From NCBI GenBank assembly GCA_009760855.2, contig WPIO01000172.1, positions 255,001-319,000 of the forward strand: a DNA stretch of 64,000 bases, written 5' to 3'. Of the stretch, positions 1 through 11,754 are shown piece after piece (position 1 is the stretch's first letter; every line of letters begins with the position of its first letter). The notes beneath the pieces are model-generated. The model did not search any database. It was not told the origin of the DNA and worked only from the letters and a program-made list of their open reading frames with translations. The stretch comes from Cristatella mucedo (lineage: Eukaryota; Bryozoa; Phylactolaemata; Cristatellidae). The translations under genes were made by a program, and so were the position numbers.

Positions 1-294
1 ATGCATGCTAAGCCAAAGACAATTCATACGGACGGAGAAAATGCTATCATGTGCTGGTAATTTATTGTGGCTTTTTTTAAATATCTTCTAAACAAGAAGG
101 AAAATCTTGATATCAGCCGGTATGGTCCATGCTTTGGGAGCATACGAACGCAACACTCATATAAATATTTTAGGCTGATGAAAATTTTTTCTCCCTCTCA
201 CTGCGTGTCTGTCTTCCCTCTCTCTTCTCTAAATTCCTTTCAACTTCTCTCTCTGTCTACAATTCCTAAAAACACGGAATTTTCTTAAGTACGT

Positions 295-425
295 GTACAA
301 ACACGTGTCACACACACGAACGTGAGCACACGCACAGACACACACACGTGCACACAGACATGCATGTGCACACAGACACGCATGTGCACACAGATATATA
401 TATATATATATATATATATGCATAT
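295..425. repeat. (CA)n / (TA)n microsatellite
   Basis: Alternating CACACA, CATGTGCACACAGACA and TATATA tracts. Open frames across it are low-complexity (CVCAC, IYIYIY) and are not genes. Confidence 0.85.
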
Positions 426-432
426 ATATGTT

Positions 433-565
433 ATTCATTCGTATAGAGAACCAAATCTCTATTCAGGCACTTCACATATGCCTCGGGGCTCGAGCCCACG
501 ACTTTAGCCAGACCTTGGTCGGGGCAAGCACCTCGACCTCTGGACCAAACCAGCTCGGAGTTTGG
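433..565 (-). mobile_element. tRNA-derived SINE, family 2 (truncated)
   Basis: Read on the minus strand it has the B-box-like GGGCTCGAGCCC and a tail with GCCTGAATAGAGAT. The same unit recurs at 7146, 10612, 15700 (minus) and 53842, 63843 (plus), which makes it an interspersed family. Confidence 0.7.
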
Positions 566-639
566 GGCTCAGAATCAAAGGCTGCATGGTCACTCGTGAC
601 TTGAACATCTGGTAGTTTGCCTCCAGCAGAATTTAAGGA

Positions 640-1765
640 AATATGCATGTCTGCACATTTGTTGTACCCAAGCCCTTCAAATTGGCAATCGTTATGCCGA
701 CACTTGAAAAGCCTGGATTAGATGCAGAGGTCCATGCAAACTATCACCCAGTTCCTCATCTTCTTTTTTTGTCAGATTCTTGAAAAAATGGTTGCCAAGC
801 AGCTGATCAGCTGATAGCTGATAGCACACATTGAAGAGAATGAAATATCAGAAAATGTTAATAAGGGCTTCAAGAGGCAGCACTCAGCTGAAACTGCTCT
901 CCTCCGTGTTACCTGTGATATACTATGCAAAAATTATGACGGGAATGTCACTGGTCTAGCACTGCTGGATCTGTCAGCTGCCGTCGACATCATTGATCGC
1001 GATATCCCACTTGAACGATTGAGAACAACAATCGGTCTGGCAGACGAGGCACTGGCGTGGATTAAATGTTACTCTTCTGATCATATTCAATCCGTGTCGT
1101 GTGGCAGTCAGGTCTCACACACGAGACGGGTCACCTGTGGAATCCTTCAAAAGCCCGTCCTCTACCGTTGCTGTTCTCCATTTATACTCAAAACTCTGGT
1201 AAAATGAGTCATGCCCACGAAATAGGCTATTCAGGCCATGGAGGGCTGTCCTCTTCTAATGGGTGATGTTGTTGTGCGACCATCACCATCTGCTTGAAAT
1301 TTAAGTGTCGTTTTCGACAACTGCCTGTATTTTAACAGCTTCATTCAGTAGACTGCTTCTATGTCTACCAATACCTCGTACAAACCTCGAATCCTTTGGA
1401 GACCGTCATTTAGTTCGTATGCTCCCAAAGCCTGGCACTCCCTCCCGACTTGCATCAGAACATCCCCTGACTTGACCACATTTAAAAAGAACTTAAAAAA
1501 CACCTATTTAGGACAGCATTTAGTGGGTCCCTGTGATTCGTCCTTGATGTGCTTATGCGTGCTGACACTGTGCATGCTGCCACTAACCACATTTGCATGC
1601 TGACCCAGTGCATTTCACCCCTAATCATGTTATTCATTTTGTTCGTTTATCAAGCATGATATTACTCACCATTCAATTGCATTTCCCTTTGCAGCAAATG
1701 TAAAGCGCCTAGAAAGAGATTGAGTTCTCTGAGGGCGCTTTATCAAGTGCATTATTATTTTAATT
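640..1765 (+). mobile_element. CR1/L2-like LINE, family A, degenerate RT fragment with 3' end
   Basis: Broken frames encode reverse-transcriptase palm landmarks: a HSAETALLRV stretch near 880-910 and LLDLSAA near 965-985. These are followed by the family's C-terminal segment (1361-1540) and its 3' untranslated tail ending in GGGCGCTTTATCAAGTGCATTATTATT at about 1733-1760. The YADD region is missing. Several frameshifts mark it as an inactive relic. Confidence 0.75.
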
Positions 1766-1779
1766 TTTATTACTACAGC

Positions 1780-2520
1780 TAGCCATCCGATTCCTATCTA
1801 GGATTAGGGGCTATCTGCAACGGTGGCACGCAAAATGTTTAAGTAGCTCATTTTTTCTGTCTCGGCTTGATTATTGTACTTCTTTTTGGCTGGAAAAAGA
1901 AAGCAAGTAGGTCAGTGCAGCTGGCCATGAATATGGCTGCAAGGCCAAGGTTTGCAAATCCTAGTGGTTTGACCACGTGTCTCCTTGGCTAAAAGAACTA
2001 TGATGGCTGCCGCTTGATCAGCGGATACAGAGCAAAGTTCTTACGCTGACCCGCAAGGCCTGCCACGGCTTGGCTCCTTCGTACCTAGCTAAACTGCTGC
2101 ACCAGTTTCAGCCTCTTCGCTCCCTCAGGTCCTGTGTGGACAATAAATTAGCTGCTCCATTCCTCCACTTAAAGACGATTGGCGACAGAAGCTTTAGCTC
2201 TGCAGGTCCTAGACTGTGGAGCTCGCTTCCACAATCCTTACGGAACGGCAACTACTCTCCTACTGTCGACTATTGCACATCCTTTCCAGTGGTCCTGAGC
2301 TGCTACTTCCATGCTACTCACTACCTCAACTGCTCTCCTGACTCTACTATGCTTCCCACTTTATCTTTGTTGCGTGAGACGAAGTCTGTTGGCTACCGAA
2401 TGTGTACCGAAAGCCGCTTACGCTGTGAGTGCACTATACAAAACTATCCTGTGAAACACCCTCATAGTCTTTATGGGCTTCGTGGAAATACAGACATAGA
2501 TATATACATAAATAGACACT
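1780..2520 (+). mobile_element. LINE, family B, C-terminal ORF2 fragment
   Basis: The open segment 2070-2522 carries the typical end of a CR1/L2-type ORF2: SYLAKLLHQF, then RSFSSAGPRLW. Related copies occur at 5220, 6060 (minus), 11755 (minus), 16770, 44820 (minus) and 63676 (minus). All end in a conserved tract containing CTATACAAAACT and CACAAAGTCATAAAGACC. Confidence 0.7.
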
Positions 2521-2708
2521 GATTTTAGATATAGACATAGATATTACACATAGATACACTGACAGATATTACAGACATAGATATGCAGTATATTGCATTA
2601 CCCAGCTTTGCACTTTCTGCATCCTTTGGTGGGAGCCAAACGTTGCTGACTGGAATTTTGCTTGCTTTGCTGGTGACAGGAATTACTTGATGAACCGATT
2701 GTCGAGCT

Positions 2709-2710
<2 letters not shown>

Positions 2711-2742
<32 letters not shown>

Positions 2743-4640
2743 CACTTGATAAAGCGCCCTCAGAGAACTTAATCTCTTTCTAGGCGCTTTACATTTGCTG
2801 CAAAGGGAAATACAATTGAATGGTAAGTAAAATCATGTTTGAAAAACAAGCAAAATCAATAATATGGCTAGGGGTGACATGCACAGGGTCAGCATGCAAA
2901 TGTGGTTAGTGGCTACATGCACAGTGTCAGCACGCATAAGCACATCAAGGACGAATCACAGGGACCCACTCATTGCTGTCCTAAATAGGTGCGTTTGTAA
3001 GTTCCTTTTAAATGTGGTCAGGTCAGGGGATGTTCTGACGCAAATCGGGAGGAAATTCCAGGCTTTGGGAGCATACGAACTAAATGTACGGTCTCCAAAG
3101 GATTTCAGGTTTGTACCGGGTATTCGTATACTGTTGGATTCCGAAAAGCGAGTGGTACGATGCTTGGCCTGACGAGGTAGTATATCTGACAGATCGGCTG
3201 GAGCCATAGAATGAAGGGACCTAAAGGTAAGCGACAAAACCTTGAAGTCAATCCGTTGCTTGACTGGTAGCCAGTGCAGGTCGGTGAGAAGTGGTGTAAT
3301 GTGGCAACTGCGAAGCTCACGACAGACAAGCCTAGCTGCAGAGTTTTGCACCAGCTGCAATCGCCTGATCGCACATGCTGGTAGGCCAGTAAGCAGTGAG
3401 CTGCAGAAGTCGAGGCGGGATGTCATGAAAGCATGGACCAACTTAGATGCGGTATCCTTATCAAAACAAACCCAAATTTAAGCAATGTTATGAAGCTGAA
3501 AATAGGCAGATTTGACTGTAGATCTGTTATGGTCGTCTAACGAGAGGTCGATTTGGAACATGACACCTAGATTTCGAGCTGATTCGACAGGAGATATTCT
3601 GGCAGAGCCAATTTTGAAAGTCAGCCTTTCCAATCTCTGAATCACACTGGGTTTGCCCATAACTAATAAGTTAGTTTTATCATCGTTTAGTTTTAGAAAA
3701 TTTGCTGCCATCCATGTGTGGATGTCATGAATACATGCAGCAAGTGAGTTGAGAGAATTTGAGGTGCTCGAAGGCTGGGAGGGATCAAAGCAAAGGTACA
3801 ACTGAGTGTCATCTGCATAGAAGTGAAAGCCTAGATTGTGCTTGGCAATCACATCAGCAAGAGGCAGAGTATAAACCGTGAAAAGAACCGGACCTAGCAC
3901 GGAGCCCTGAGGTACCCCATATTTCAGAGGTACCTCAGATTATCGTTGTCCATTCACGTCAATACTCTGGAGTCTCCCACTGAGATAGGACCTGAACCAC
4001 TGCAGAGCAGTGCCAGTGATGCCCAGGCGAGATGAGAGGCGCTCTAGAAGAACTTTGTAATCGACTGTATCAAAAGCTGCCGAAAGATCGAGCAAAGCAA
4101 GTAGCGACACTCTACCCACGTCTGCATGTCTAAGTAGGTCGTTGTGTACCCTAAGCATGCTGACTCTAATGCTCTGTAATGCTGACTCTGTGGAGTGATT
4201 AGCTCGAAAGCCAGACTGGAACTTACTAGCAAGGTTAGGCGTGTAAATATATGAGTTCAGCTGGTTGCCACAACCTGTTCCAGTGTCTTTGATAGGAATG
4301 GTAGAAGGGAGACTGGGCGGTAGTTGCTCAAGTTCTCTCGGTCTTGTGTCTTTGTTTGAGAAGTGGCCTGACCACAGCTTTTTTGAAAGGTGCTGGTACA
4401 TGACCTGAGGCCTAATGACAGATCAATTATGTTATTTATGCATGGCAGCAGATCAATGCAACGTAGAAGCAGGACAGTGGGAATAGGGTCCAGAGGACTT
4501 GTTGTCTTCTTTGATTGAGATACGAACTTTAGGACTAGATCACGAGTGGCCTGCTTAAATGCAGACATTGAGGTGCAGCCAGGAACCGAGGAACAGCATT
4601 CTAGTGGGGAACAGCATTCTAGCTTCAGGTAATGAGATCA
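2711..4640 (-). mobile_element. CR1/L2-like LINE, family A, longest copy with RT YADD motif
   Basis: This is the best-preserved LINE in the window, read from about 4640 down to the (ATT)n tail at 2711-2741. Successive broken frames give the RT fingers (4568-4257), palm (4401-3940) and the catalytic FYADDTQLY at about 3822-3796, then the C-terminal region (3441-2956) with AARLVCRE and RTTRFSESN. The 3' end has the family hairpin (AGCGCC / GGGCGCT). At least three frameshifts make it inactive. It would have encoded the ORF2 reverse transcriptase; no endonuclease domain is visible, so it is 5'-truncated. Confidence 0.85.
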
Positions 4641-5219
4641 CATGATGCATGATTCCAATGCCACTCAACTCTCATATTTGGCTGCTTACACCGTTTCCCT
4701 AGCCCCATAAATGGTAGGAACATAAAGGATGACGACATACTGCAGGGGAAATAGGTAGATATTAAGGTTACTTCAAATGTCATTATGTCATTGAATGATG
4801 TCAGGCTTAGTCGGGATAGACAGTGGCTGGCCCTCGGTGGGTGCATCGAGGACTCGCCGCGCCGGTTGCAATTCGATTCGGCGATTGATCAGGTGAGTCA
4901 GAACTAAACAATGACACCAGGAACAAGTAGTGCACTGTATTAGTAGCAGCAATCTGAATAGACGAGGGTAGCTGTTGAGTTTTGCACCACATCTGTTAGA
5001 GCTTTGTTACTTCCGGGCAGTGAGAGCTGCAAGGAGAGAGTTACAAAAGTCGGGACACTCACTGTCACGTGCTCCCTGTCAGTGCCCTGCCACTAATGCA
5101 TGTGCAAGTGCATATTTGTGTGTATGTATGTGTGCGTGCACACTCGGTTTCGTGCTTGTGTCTCACAGCTTACCAGTGAGTGTGCCAGCCCTGTGTTTGC
5201 CTACTGGGTGCACTGTGCC
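4641..5219. other. No gene recognised
   Basis: Open frames are short and without recognisable motifs. The segment around 4975-5040 contains a few words of LINE family A (FAPHLLELCYFR-like) and may be a decayed LINE edge. Confidence 0.5.
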
Positions 5220-5520
5220 GATCATGTGCTTTAGCTCTGCAGGTCCTAGACTGTGGAACTCGCTTCCACAATTCTTATGCAATGACAACTACTCGCCTAC
5301 TGCCGACTATGGCTCATCCTTTTCAACGGTCCTGAGCTGCTACTTTCATGCTACTCACTACCTCAGCTGCTCTCCTGACTCTGCTATGCTTCCCACTTTC
5401 TCTTTGTTGCGTGAGACGAAGTCTGTTGGCTACCGAATGCGTACCTAAAGCCGCTTAGGCTGTGAGTGCGCTATACAAAACTCTCCTGCATAACACCCAC
5501 ATGGTCTTTGTGACTTTGTG
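5220..5520 (+). mobile_element. LINE, family B, 3' fragment
   Basis: SSAGPRLWNSLPQF is encoded near 5231-5275 and the family tail with CTATACAAAACTCTCCTG follows. Close match to the copies at 2160-2520 and 16770-17015. Confidence 0.75.
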
Positions 5521-5748
5521 GAGTAACAGACTGAGATGCATATATACATACATACCTACATGTGCTGAGCTAGCCGTGTGAGGCTGCAAGTACTGTACAC
5601 CTGCAGAATGAGCATGGCAACAGCTGCTAAGGTTAAGGTTCCAGCCTCCCTAAAAGGTTCAGCTGCATTCAGAGGGATTCCTTTTCACGTTCTTGGTGCC
5701 TATTCGTCAAAAGTTGAGTCCATCCGGTCTCTCGTGCTTTTTTTTTAG

Positions 5749-5817
5749 TGGACTTCTCACTAAAGGTGATAATGCGAAATGGACGGCGTATAAAGCTGAA
5801 CTTCTGGGACATCTCAG
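5749..5817 (+). CDS. Rab32/Rab38-like small GTPase, exon encoding switch I-II strand
   Basis: The exon starts after a T-rich tract and AG (5741-5748) and stops at a GTATGC donor. It encodes VDFSLKVIMRN ... LNFWDIS, the beta2-beta3 segment leading into the WDxxG(Q) motif of Rab GTPases. Its first two bases complete a codon split with an upstream exon, and its last base splits the glycine codon that the exon at 9194 completes as GQE. The exon with the P-loop (GxxxxGKT) is not seen and probably lies upstream of the window. Rab32/38 proteins direct traffic to lysosome-related organelles and bind A-kinase anchors; that role is family knowledge. Confidence 0.75.
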
Positions 5818-6059
5818 GTATGCTTTAAGGCGCCTCTGCTGTGCTGCCGAAGTAGTATGCATCACTGCGCCCATTAGGTGTGGCCACTGCTTAGCGTTTC
5901 AGTGTCAAACAACTCGAGCCTGTCCTTATTTTATTCTTGGCACCGGTTTTTTCACGGCTTTTCCTTGTCGTTTCTATTAAAGCTGTGTGGCGCTAAAGTT
6001 GGTGTCTGTCGTGTGCCACCACGTGGCTCGTAGCCGGCGTCACTGCTGCAAGATGTGCG

Positions 6060-6480
6060 TTTTATGTCTTGTGCATTAATCTCCACCCGAAACGTCCCTA
6101 AGCCACAAAGACTTTGCGGTGTTATGCAGGAGAGTTTTCCATTGCCCACTCACAGCCTGAGCGGCTTTTGGTGTGCATTCGGTAGCCACCAGACTTAATC
6201 TCACGAAACAAAGAGAATGTAAGACGAATAGCAGAGCCAGGAGAGTATTTGAGCTAGTGAGTAGCTTGGAAGTCGCAGCTCAGGACAGCTGGAAAGGATG
6301 TGCTGCAGTCAGCAGCAAGAGAGTAGTGGTCAGTGATTTAAGTATTGTGGGAGCGAGTTGTACAGTTCGTGACCTGCAGAGCGAAAGTCGCTGTCAATAA
6401 CTGTCTTTCAGCATAAGAATGGACCAGCTAATTTATTTGCAATGGATGACCTGAGGGCACGAGGAGGCTGAAGCAGGAGT
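6060..6480 (-). mobile_element. LINE, family B, 3' fragment (intronic)
   Basis: The reverse complement carries the family tail (GTTATGCAGGAGAG, TTCGGTAGCCACCAGACT) and the RDLQS/AGP region. It lies within the intron between the first two visible Rab exons. Confidence 0.7.
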
Positions 6481-6484
6481 GCAG

Positions 6485-7145
6485 TACTTCATCTAGGTAT
6501 GGAGTCATGCCTGGACATGCCTGAACCTACCTGAGCATCTTCACTCGAAGCTCCCCCTCCCCTTATCCCCCTTGATCCCCATTCGCTTCTTCGTCTGGTG
6601 ACTGGCTGACCCTCCTAAAGGGTGGGAAAGAAAGTACCAGAAGTCACGTGACTCATCTTTTCTTACGTCATCTCACTCCAACCCCCTGCTACCGCCTGCC
6701 GTGGCACCTGCTAGCCTCAGCTACTTCTGCCTTGCTAACCGCCTGCCCTGGCACCTGCTAGCCCTGCTCCAGCTATCCGTGTCCTCTCTGCTACGCGTGC
6801 CCCCTGCCACCCTCTGCTACCTGTGTCCTCCTCCGCTATCCTTACCCTGCTACCTGCTACTCCTACCCTTGTATCCCCTACTCCTGATATTATATTACTA
6901 CAGCGTTTGTGTTACCCAGCAAGAGAATGAAATCTCTGCATGTCAATTGGCTATTAATTGCATGCACAGTGTCAGCTTACATGATTGCACAAAAGACAAT
7001 TTGCAAGGATGACCCTAAACATTCTGAGCAGCAGAAAGGCTGTTAGCTTCTTGTTAAAATGTCGTCGGGGGGGGGTGTGGAATCACGTGACTACGTTCGA
7101 GAGTGAGTTCCGGGTTTTGGGAGCATGAAATACGAAAAAAAATAT
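6485..7145. other. Intronic sequence, no gene recognised
   Basis: This is a pyrimidine-rich stretch (6540-6890, many CCTGCTACC words) inside the Rab intron. The proline/leucine-rich frame at 6701-7012 is a composition artefact. Confidence 0.5.
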
Positions 7146-7300
7146 AATTCAATTGCATAGCACCCTGAGAGAACTTAATCTCTATTCAGGCACCAAACGT
7201 ATGCCATGGGACTCAAGCCCGCAACATCGGTTATCAAAAAATTCATCTTGACCTCGATCGTTAAAGGTGATCCCCTTAACCATTGGGCACTAACTAAGGC
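7146..7300 (-). mobile_element. tRNA-derived SINE, family 2
   Basis: The minus strand carries the B-box-like GGGCTTGAGTCCC and the LINE-like tail AGAGATTAAGTTCTCT. Located in the Rab intron. Confidence 0.65.
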
Positions 7301-7375
7301 CATGGTTGCCAAGAACTGCAGCTGGTAAGAGGCGGAATTAAACGATTCGACTCAAAAAGTGGTTGGTAGGATAAT

Positions 7376-8020
7376 GATAATAATAATATTGCACTTGATA
7401 AAGCGCCCTCAGAGAACTTAATCTCTTTCTAGGCGCTTTACATTTGCTGCAAAGTGATACGCAATAGAATAGTAAGTAAAATCATGCTTGAAAAACAAAC
7501 AAAATGAATAATATGGTTAGGGGTGACATGCACAGGGTCAGCATGCAAATGTGGTTAGTGGCAGCATGCACAGTGTCAGCACGCATAAGCACAGCAAGGA
7601 CGAATCACAGGGACCCACTAAATGCTGTCCTAAATAGGTGTGTTTTTAAGTTTCTTTTAAATGTGGTCAGGTCAGGGGATGTTCTGATGCAGGCCGGGAG
7701 GGAGTTCCAGGCTTTGGGAGCATACGAACTAAATGCACGGTCTCCAAAGGATTTAAGGTTTGTACGAGGTATTTCTAGACTGTTGGATTCCGAAAAGCGA
7801 GTGGTACGATGCTTGGCCTGATGGGGTAGTATATCTGAAAGATAGGCTGGAGCCATAGAATGAAGAGACCTAAAAGTGAGCGACAAAACCTTGAAGTCAA
7901 TCCGTTGCTTCACTGGTAGCCAGTGCAGGTCGGCGAGAAGTGGTGTAATGCGGCAACTGCGACGCTCACGACAGACAAGCCTAGCTGCAGAGTTTTGCAC
8001 CAGCTGCAATCGCCTGAGAT

Positions 8021-8025
<5 letters not shown>
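7376..8025 (-). mobile_element. CR1/L2-like LINE, family A, 3' fragment
   Basis: One continuous frame on the minus strand (about 8010-7605) encodes the ORF2 C-terminus, including [13 protein letters not shown] and PAYLSDILP. The 3' tail (GCGCTTTATCAAGTGCAATATTATT) follows. It is nearly collinear with the 2711-4640 copy and truncated at its 5' side at the GA tract. Confidence 0.85.

Positions 8026-8026
<1 letters not shown>

Positions 8027-8092
<66 letters not shown>
8027..8092. repeat. (GA)n microsatellite
   Basis: About 30 uninterrupted GA units abut the truncated LINE. The ERERER / SLSLSL frames across it are artefacts. Confidence 0.95.
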
Positions 8093-8098
<6 letters not shown>

Positions 8099-9193
8099 AA
8101 TGAGGGAGGAGGTTGTCATGCTGGACTTCGGATGAAGGTTTTAGGAATGTTACATACACTTTTTGGAAGAACTTTCTCGCTATGGCTTTCTTTAGCTAGC
8201 TACAATGCCCGGATTTGCACATAGGTGACTAGTAAAGCAAATGACCAGGGTCTGATTAACTGTCGAAGGCAGTAGCTAATCTTGTCGTTCAGGTCTCAGC
8301 CACATTGTAGTTTTGTGCCGATTTTGATCTTAAGTCAGTTAGAATGCCGATTTAGGCTGCTCATGGATACGACACCGGTGCCGACATGATCCGCCAACCT
8401 GCATGTGCACGGAACAGTCGTTGCTATGAATGGGTCTCGCTCTGAGTGCATGCAAGCATGCTGACTATTTCTGGCAGCGTGTGGCAGTGCACTGCAGTGT
8501 CCCAACGTTCGGTTTTTTTATCGAATCATCGCATGGACTCGTTCGAGCTGACAGGCCGAGGCAGGCAAGCAGCAGGCGCACATCGCCGTCAGGCTTAGCA
8601 GTCACCCAGAGCAGCTGGCTGCGCCGCCTCGTCACGTGCGCTTATCACGTGGCTCACTCCGCCTTCAGCCTTCGAGCCGCACAGCAGACACGCCGTTAGC
8701 CTCTTTGCTCCAGCTTAATTTCTTTGCTGTCGTCTTGTCACAGCCTTCAGAATGTCAAGGCATCGCTCTGCTGAATGTGACCGACCCCCCTCCTGTGCAT
8801 CATTTCCTATCCTATCTAGGTGTTGATGCAGTGGCGGATGCAGTGGTGGACCGACCACCACCCCATGCATCCTTTCCTATGCTGCTGCTGCTAGGTGGTG
8901 ATGCAGTGGGATGCGCTGGTCAGATGCAGCCGGTTCTGCGGTGCACTGACTGAACTGAAGCGTGATCACGTGCTGCTCGCGCATCCAGCCAGCGGGTCAG
9001 GCAGCAGCCTGGGGGGGGGGTGGGGCACCTCTGCGTGCACCGCCGCCGCCCCTTTGTTCACGCTGAAGCGCCGCGTGCCTTGTGCATGCTGGTGCAACAA
9101 TTTGGCGGACGGAGATTTCAGATTGCTTCCGCTGCCGCCGCCGTGCAGCGCCGCTCTACAGTGCCCCTTGTGCTCCTGCCTCGCGTTTCGTAG
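8093..9193. other. Intronic sequence, no gene recognised
   Basis: GC-rich segment of the Rab intron with a diverged 50-bp duplication (GATGCAGTGG...CATCCTTTCCTAT words at 8785-8910) and a G10 tract at 9011. Long frames here have no protein-family signature. Confidence 0.5.
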
Positions 9194-9375
9194 GTCAGGA
9201 GTACGTCGTCAGCATGACCAGGGTCTATTACAAAGATGCGCACGCCGCAATCATCATGTTCGACCTAACGGACACGGCGTCATTCGACATGTGCGCAAAG
9301 TGGAAGAAGGACATTGACGCCAAGTGCAGCCTTGCAGACGGCAGCCCACTTCCGGTCATGCTCATAGCCAACAAG
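9194..9375 (+). CDS. Rab32/Rab38-like small GTPase, switch II to NKxD exon
   Basis: The acceptor CGTTTCGTAG precedes the exon and a GTTAGC donor follows it. It encodes GQEYVVSMTRVYYKDAHAA, then FDLTDTASFDMCAKWKKDID and MLIANK. It starts in phase 1, complementing the exon at 5749, and ends in phase 0 within the guanine-specificity NKxD motif. The tyrosine-rich switch II (MTRVYYK) and the KWKKDID / NGSP-type loop are characteristic of the Rab32/38 subfamily rather than other Rabs. The conserved switch II glutamine is present. Confidence 0.9.
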
Positions 9376-9477
9376 GTTAGCCGCCGGGGGGGGGGGGGAG
9401 GGAGGGGATGAGAAGGGGGGTTACCCAGGAAGGCGACAATGGTTCGAGGCATGGCAGCTGCCATCGAACTACCAGTG

Positions 9478-9655
9478 GTGAGCCGTGATGGCTCACTGGG
9501 TTAGGCTGTTGCTTTTCACGATCTCGGTCCCCCGAGGTCGTAGGTTTGAATCATGCGATCCTTGATTGCCACTGCTAGTTGTAGTGATAGCCATACTGGC
9601 TCTTCTGTCGCTATGCAAAAGGGGCTGTTAAGTCAGCTAGTATTTTATTTTTTAT
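9478..9655 (+). mobile_element. tRNA-derived SINE, family 1
   Basis: Begins GAGCCGTGATGGCTCACT, has a B-box-like AGGTTTGAATC at 9541-9552 and ends CTGTTAAGTCAGCTAGTATTT. Full-length relatives lie at 13028, 48085 (plus) and 19335, 48520, 51940 (minus). Confidence 0.85.
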
Positions 9656-10130
9656 TTTTGCCATTGTGACTCTATACTATTACTAATATTAACGATGTGT
9701 AGCCCTAGATGAACCACAATTGAGTGTTTGTCGTGGGCTGCAGTGTGTGCTGTGGGCTGCAGTCGCTAGGAGCCTCTGGCAACTTCGAATGCTAGCATGT
9801 AAAGTGCCAAGAAAGCATTCTCTGAGGGTACTGTAAACATGTATCATTATTATTATTATTATTATTATTTGCTGGTCTGCTGCTCTGGTTTCGGCTTGCA
9901 TGCATGCAAGCATGCACAGTTAGAAAGTTAGGCCTCAAAGAAGAACCAGAAAACGCCTCAGCCTCACGAGATCTCGCGCCTCCACCTAACGTTCGGCGTA
10001 GGCTGGTGAGGCTGTGGCCGGGTTTGGCGACCGGGCGAGCACTCGCTTCCGCATAGGCTCGACCGCCTGGATGCTGCTGTCCCTGCTGGGTTCTTGGTTG
10101 CCAGCCGTTCTGCAGAGCTTGGAATGCCTT

Positions 10131-10198
10131 TGAGCTACAAAGCTATGGCCAATCGTCGTGCTTTTGAGCTACAAAGCTATGGCCAATCGTCGTGCTTT
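10131..10198 (+). repeat. Exact 34-bp tandem duplication
   Basis: Two identical copies of a unit beginning TGAGCTACAAAGCTATGG. Intronic, no coding content; probably recent slippage. Confidence 0.95.
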
Positions 10199-10353
10199 TG
10201 AATTTTCTGTTTTTTTTTATTTCCACGTTCGCAGAGTCTTTGTGCCCGATCAAGCCCTAGTCAAGTGCACTCTCACTTGTAAACGTGGTAACGAGATCGG
10301 CACTGTATTGTCAGTTCAAGACACTGCTTCCACTTAAAGACGTCTCGTTGTAG

Positions 10354-10478
10354 GTTGACCTTCAAAAACTTCGCTCCGTGGATAAGGATGCTATTGAAGA
10401 GTTTGTTAAGCAGAATAAGATTACTTGCTGGTCTGAGGTGTCTGTGAAACAAGACGTGTATGTCAACGAGTCGGTTGA
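10354..10478 (+). CDS. Rab32/Rab38-like small GTPase, SAK/G5 exon
   Basis: The exon follows CGTTGTAG and ends before a consensus GTATGT donor. It encodes VDLQKLRSVDKDAI, KITCWSEVSVKQD and NVNESVE-like text. The leading VD completes the NKxD motif begun at 9375, and the WSEVSVK segment matches the WxETSxK form of the G5 SAK loop in Rab32/38. The exon ends two bases into a codon, which the last exon at 13364 completes. Confidence 0.9.
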
Positions 10479-10611
10479 GTATGTGCTGCTTCCTGTTTCT
10501 TGCTGCTTCATGCTGCTGCTGTTTCCTCCTGCTGTTACTTCATGCTGCTGTTTCTCTCCGCCTTGCGCCTGCGCTGCCCTCACCTGCTTCCAGTCCTGCC
10601 CCAGTCCCCTT

Positions 10612-10765
10612 ATTATACAATTCATTTGTATAGCGCCCCAAGAGAACTTAATCTCTATTCAGGGGCTTCACATATGCCTCCGGGCTCGAGCCCACGACCT
10701 CAGCCAGACCGTGGTCGGGGGCGAGCACCTTAACCGCTGGACTAAACCAGCTCGGCATTATTGAG
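10612..10765 (-). mobile_element. tRNA-derived SINE, family 2
   Basis: The minus strand shows GGTTAAGGTGCTCGCC (A-box side), GGGCTCGAGCCC (B-box side) and the tail AGAGATTAAGTTCTCTTGGGGCGCTATAC. A second truncated tail lies at about 10830-10900. Confidence 0.8.
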
Positions 10766-11635
10766 GCCCCCATCTTGTTATATCTTTGACCCAGCCCTCC
10801 CTCTTCTGCCCTGCTATTGATACTAACAGCAATAATCAGACATTGCTTGTATAGTGCCCCAAGAAATCCTTATCTCTATCTATGTGCATCACAACTCACA
10901 GCAAGCAGCAAGCAAATCTGCAAACAAGCGTTAGTGGCTTGCACGATATCAAGCATGCACTAGCGCATAAGGGTCATGCTTAGATCTAGCGGCATTCTAG
11001 AGCAAGCATGAAGAGACATTTATGGCCACCGCTTAGTAATACCTCTGTATAGTAGCATCCGCAGAATCATGCACTGATCAGGCACACGCCTCTCACCGGA
11101 ATGGAAAAAGAAAAGGTGATCGTGGTGAATGTAAAGCTGGCGGGAAAAGATGCTTCCTGTGCTGAGACTTTTAAAGGATGCAGGGTCGTTTCGTTGCAGG
11201 TCGTGAGCTGATATCCAGATGTGAGGAGTTCCATACATTGATCTGCCACTGCCCACCCCTTGCTCTGCCTTGCCCTGCCCCGCCCACGGCCACTACCATA
11301 TTGACCTCCCATCGCTCCCATCAGGGCTGGCTCGGTTTTATGACCAAAAAGCAGAATGTAAACATAGTTGAGCCGGACGGCGCATTTGCATGGAGGGCAA
11401 CTAGGTTTAGTCAGCTAGCCAACTGCATGCGATCGACCTTTTTCCATCTTTGGACAAAAAGGTTTTTTCGTAATACTTGCAGAATCCGAGTCTTGGTGTA
11501 GGCAATATAGCACATTTGCTATTTGTGCGCTTAGCTTTTCTCGGCGCAACTGCTTCTGCTCGGTGAGAAAGTCCGAAAGTCGCAATCTCTTGCTCGGTGT
11601 AGCTCGTTGACTTTTGCAGCCTCGTGATCGCTTGC

Positions 11636-11742
11636 ATGTATGTATGCATGTATGTATACATCCATGTATGTATGTATGCATGCATGTATGCATGCATGCA
11701 TGCATGCAAGCATGCATGTGTATATGTATGTATGTATGTATC
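11636..11742. repeat. (ATGT)n/(ATGC)n microsatellite
   Basis: Interleaved TGTA and TGCA tetranucleotides. The open frames reading MHACMHAYIHTY are artefacts. Confidence 0.9.
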
Positions 11743-11754
11743 TCTGTCTGTAAC

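Noticed and set aside
5608-5748. ATG-started frame (MSMATAAKVKVPASLKG) as the first Rab exon
   Set aside because: It lacks a P-loop and ends in a T-tract with TAG that serves as the acceptor for the exon at 5749, so it is intronic.
7605-8159. Serine/leucine-repeat protein on the minus strand
   Set aside because: The SLSLSL part is the GA microsatellite. Only the LINE C-terminal part is biologically meaningful.
8430-9317. Overlapping frames upstream of the Rab exon at 9194
   Set aside because: GC-rich intronic sequence. Only the part from 9194, in a different frame, matches a protein family.
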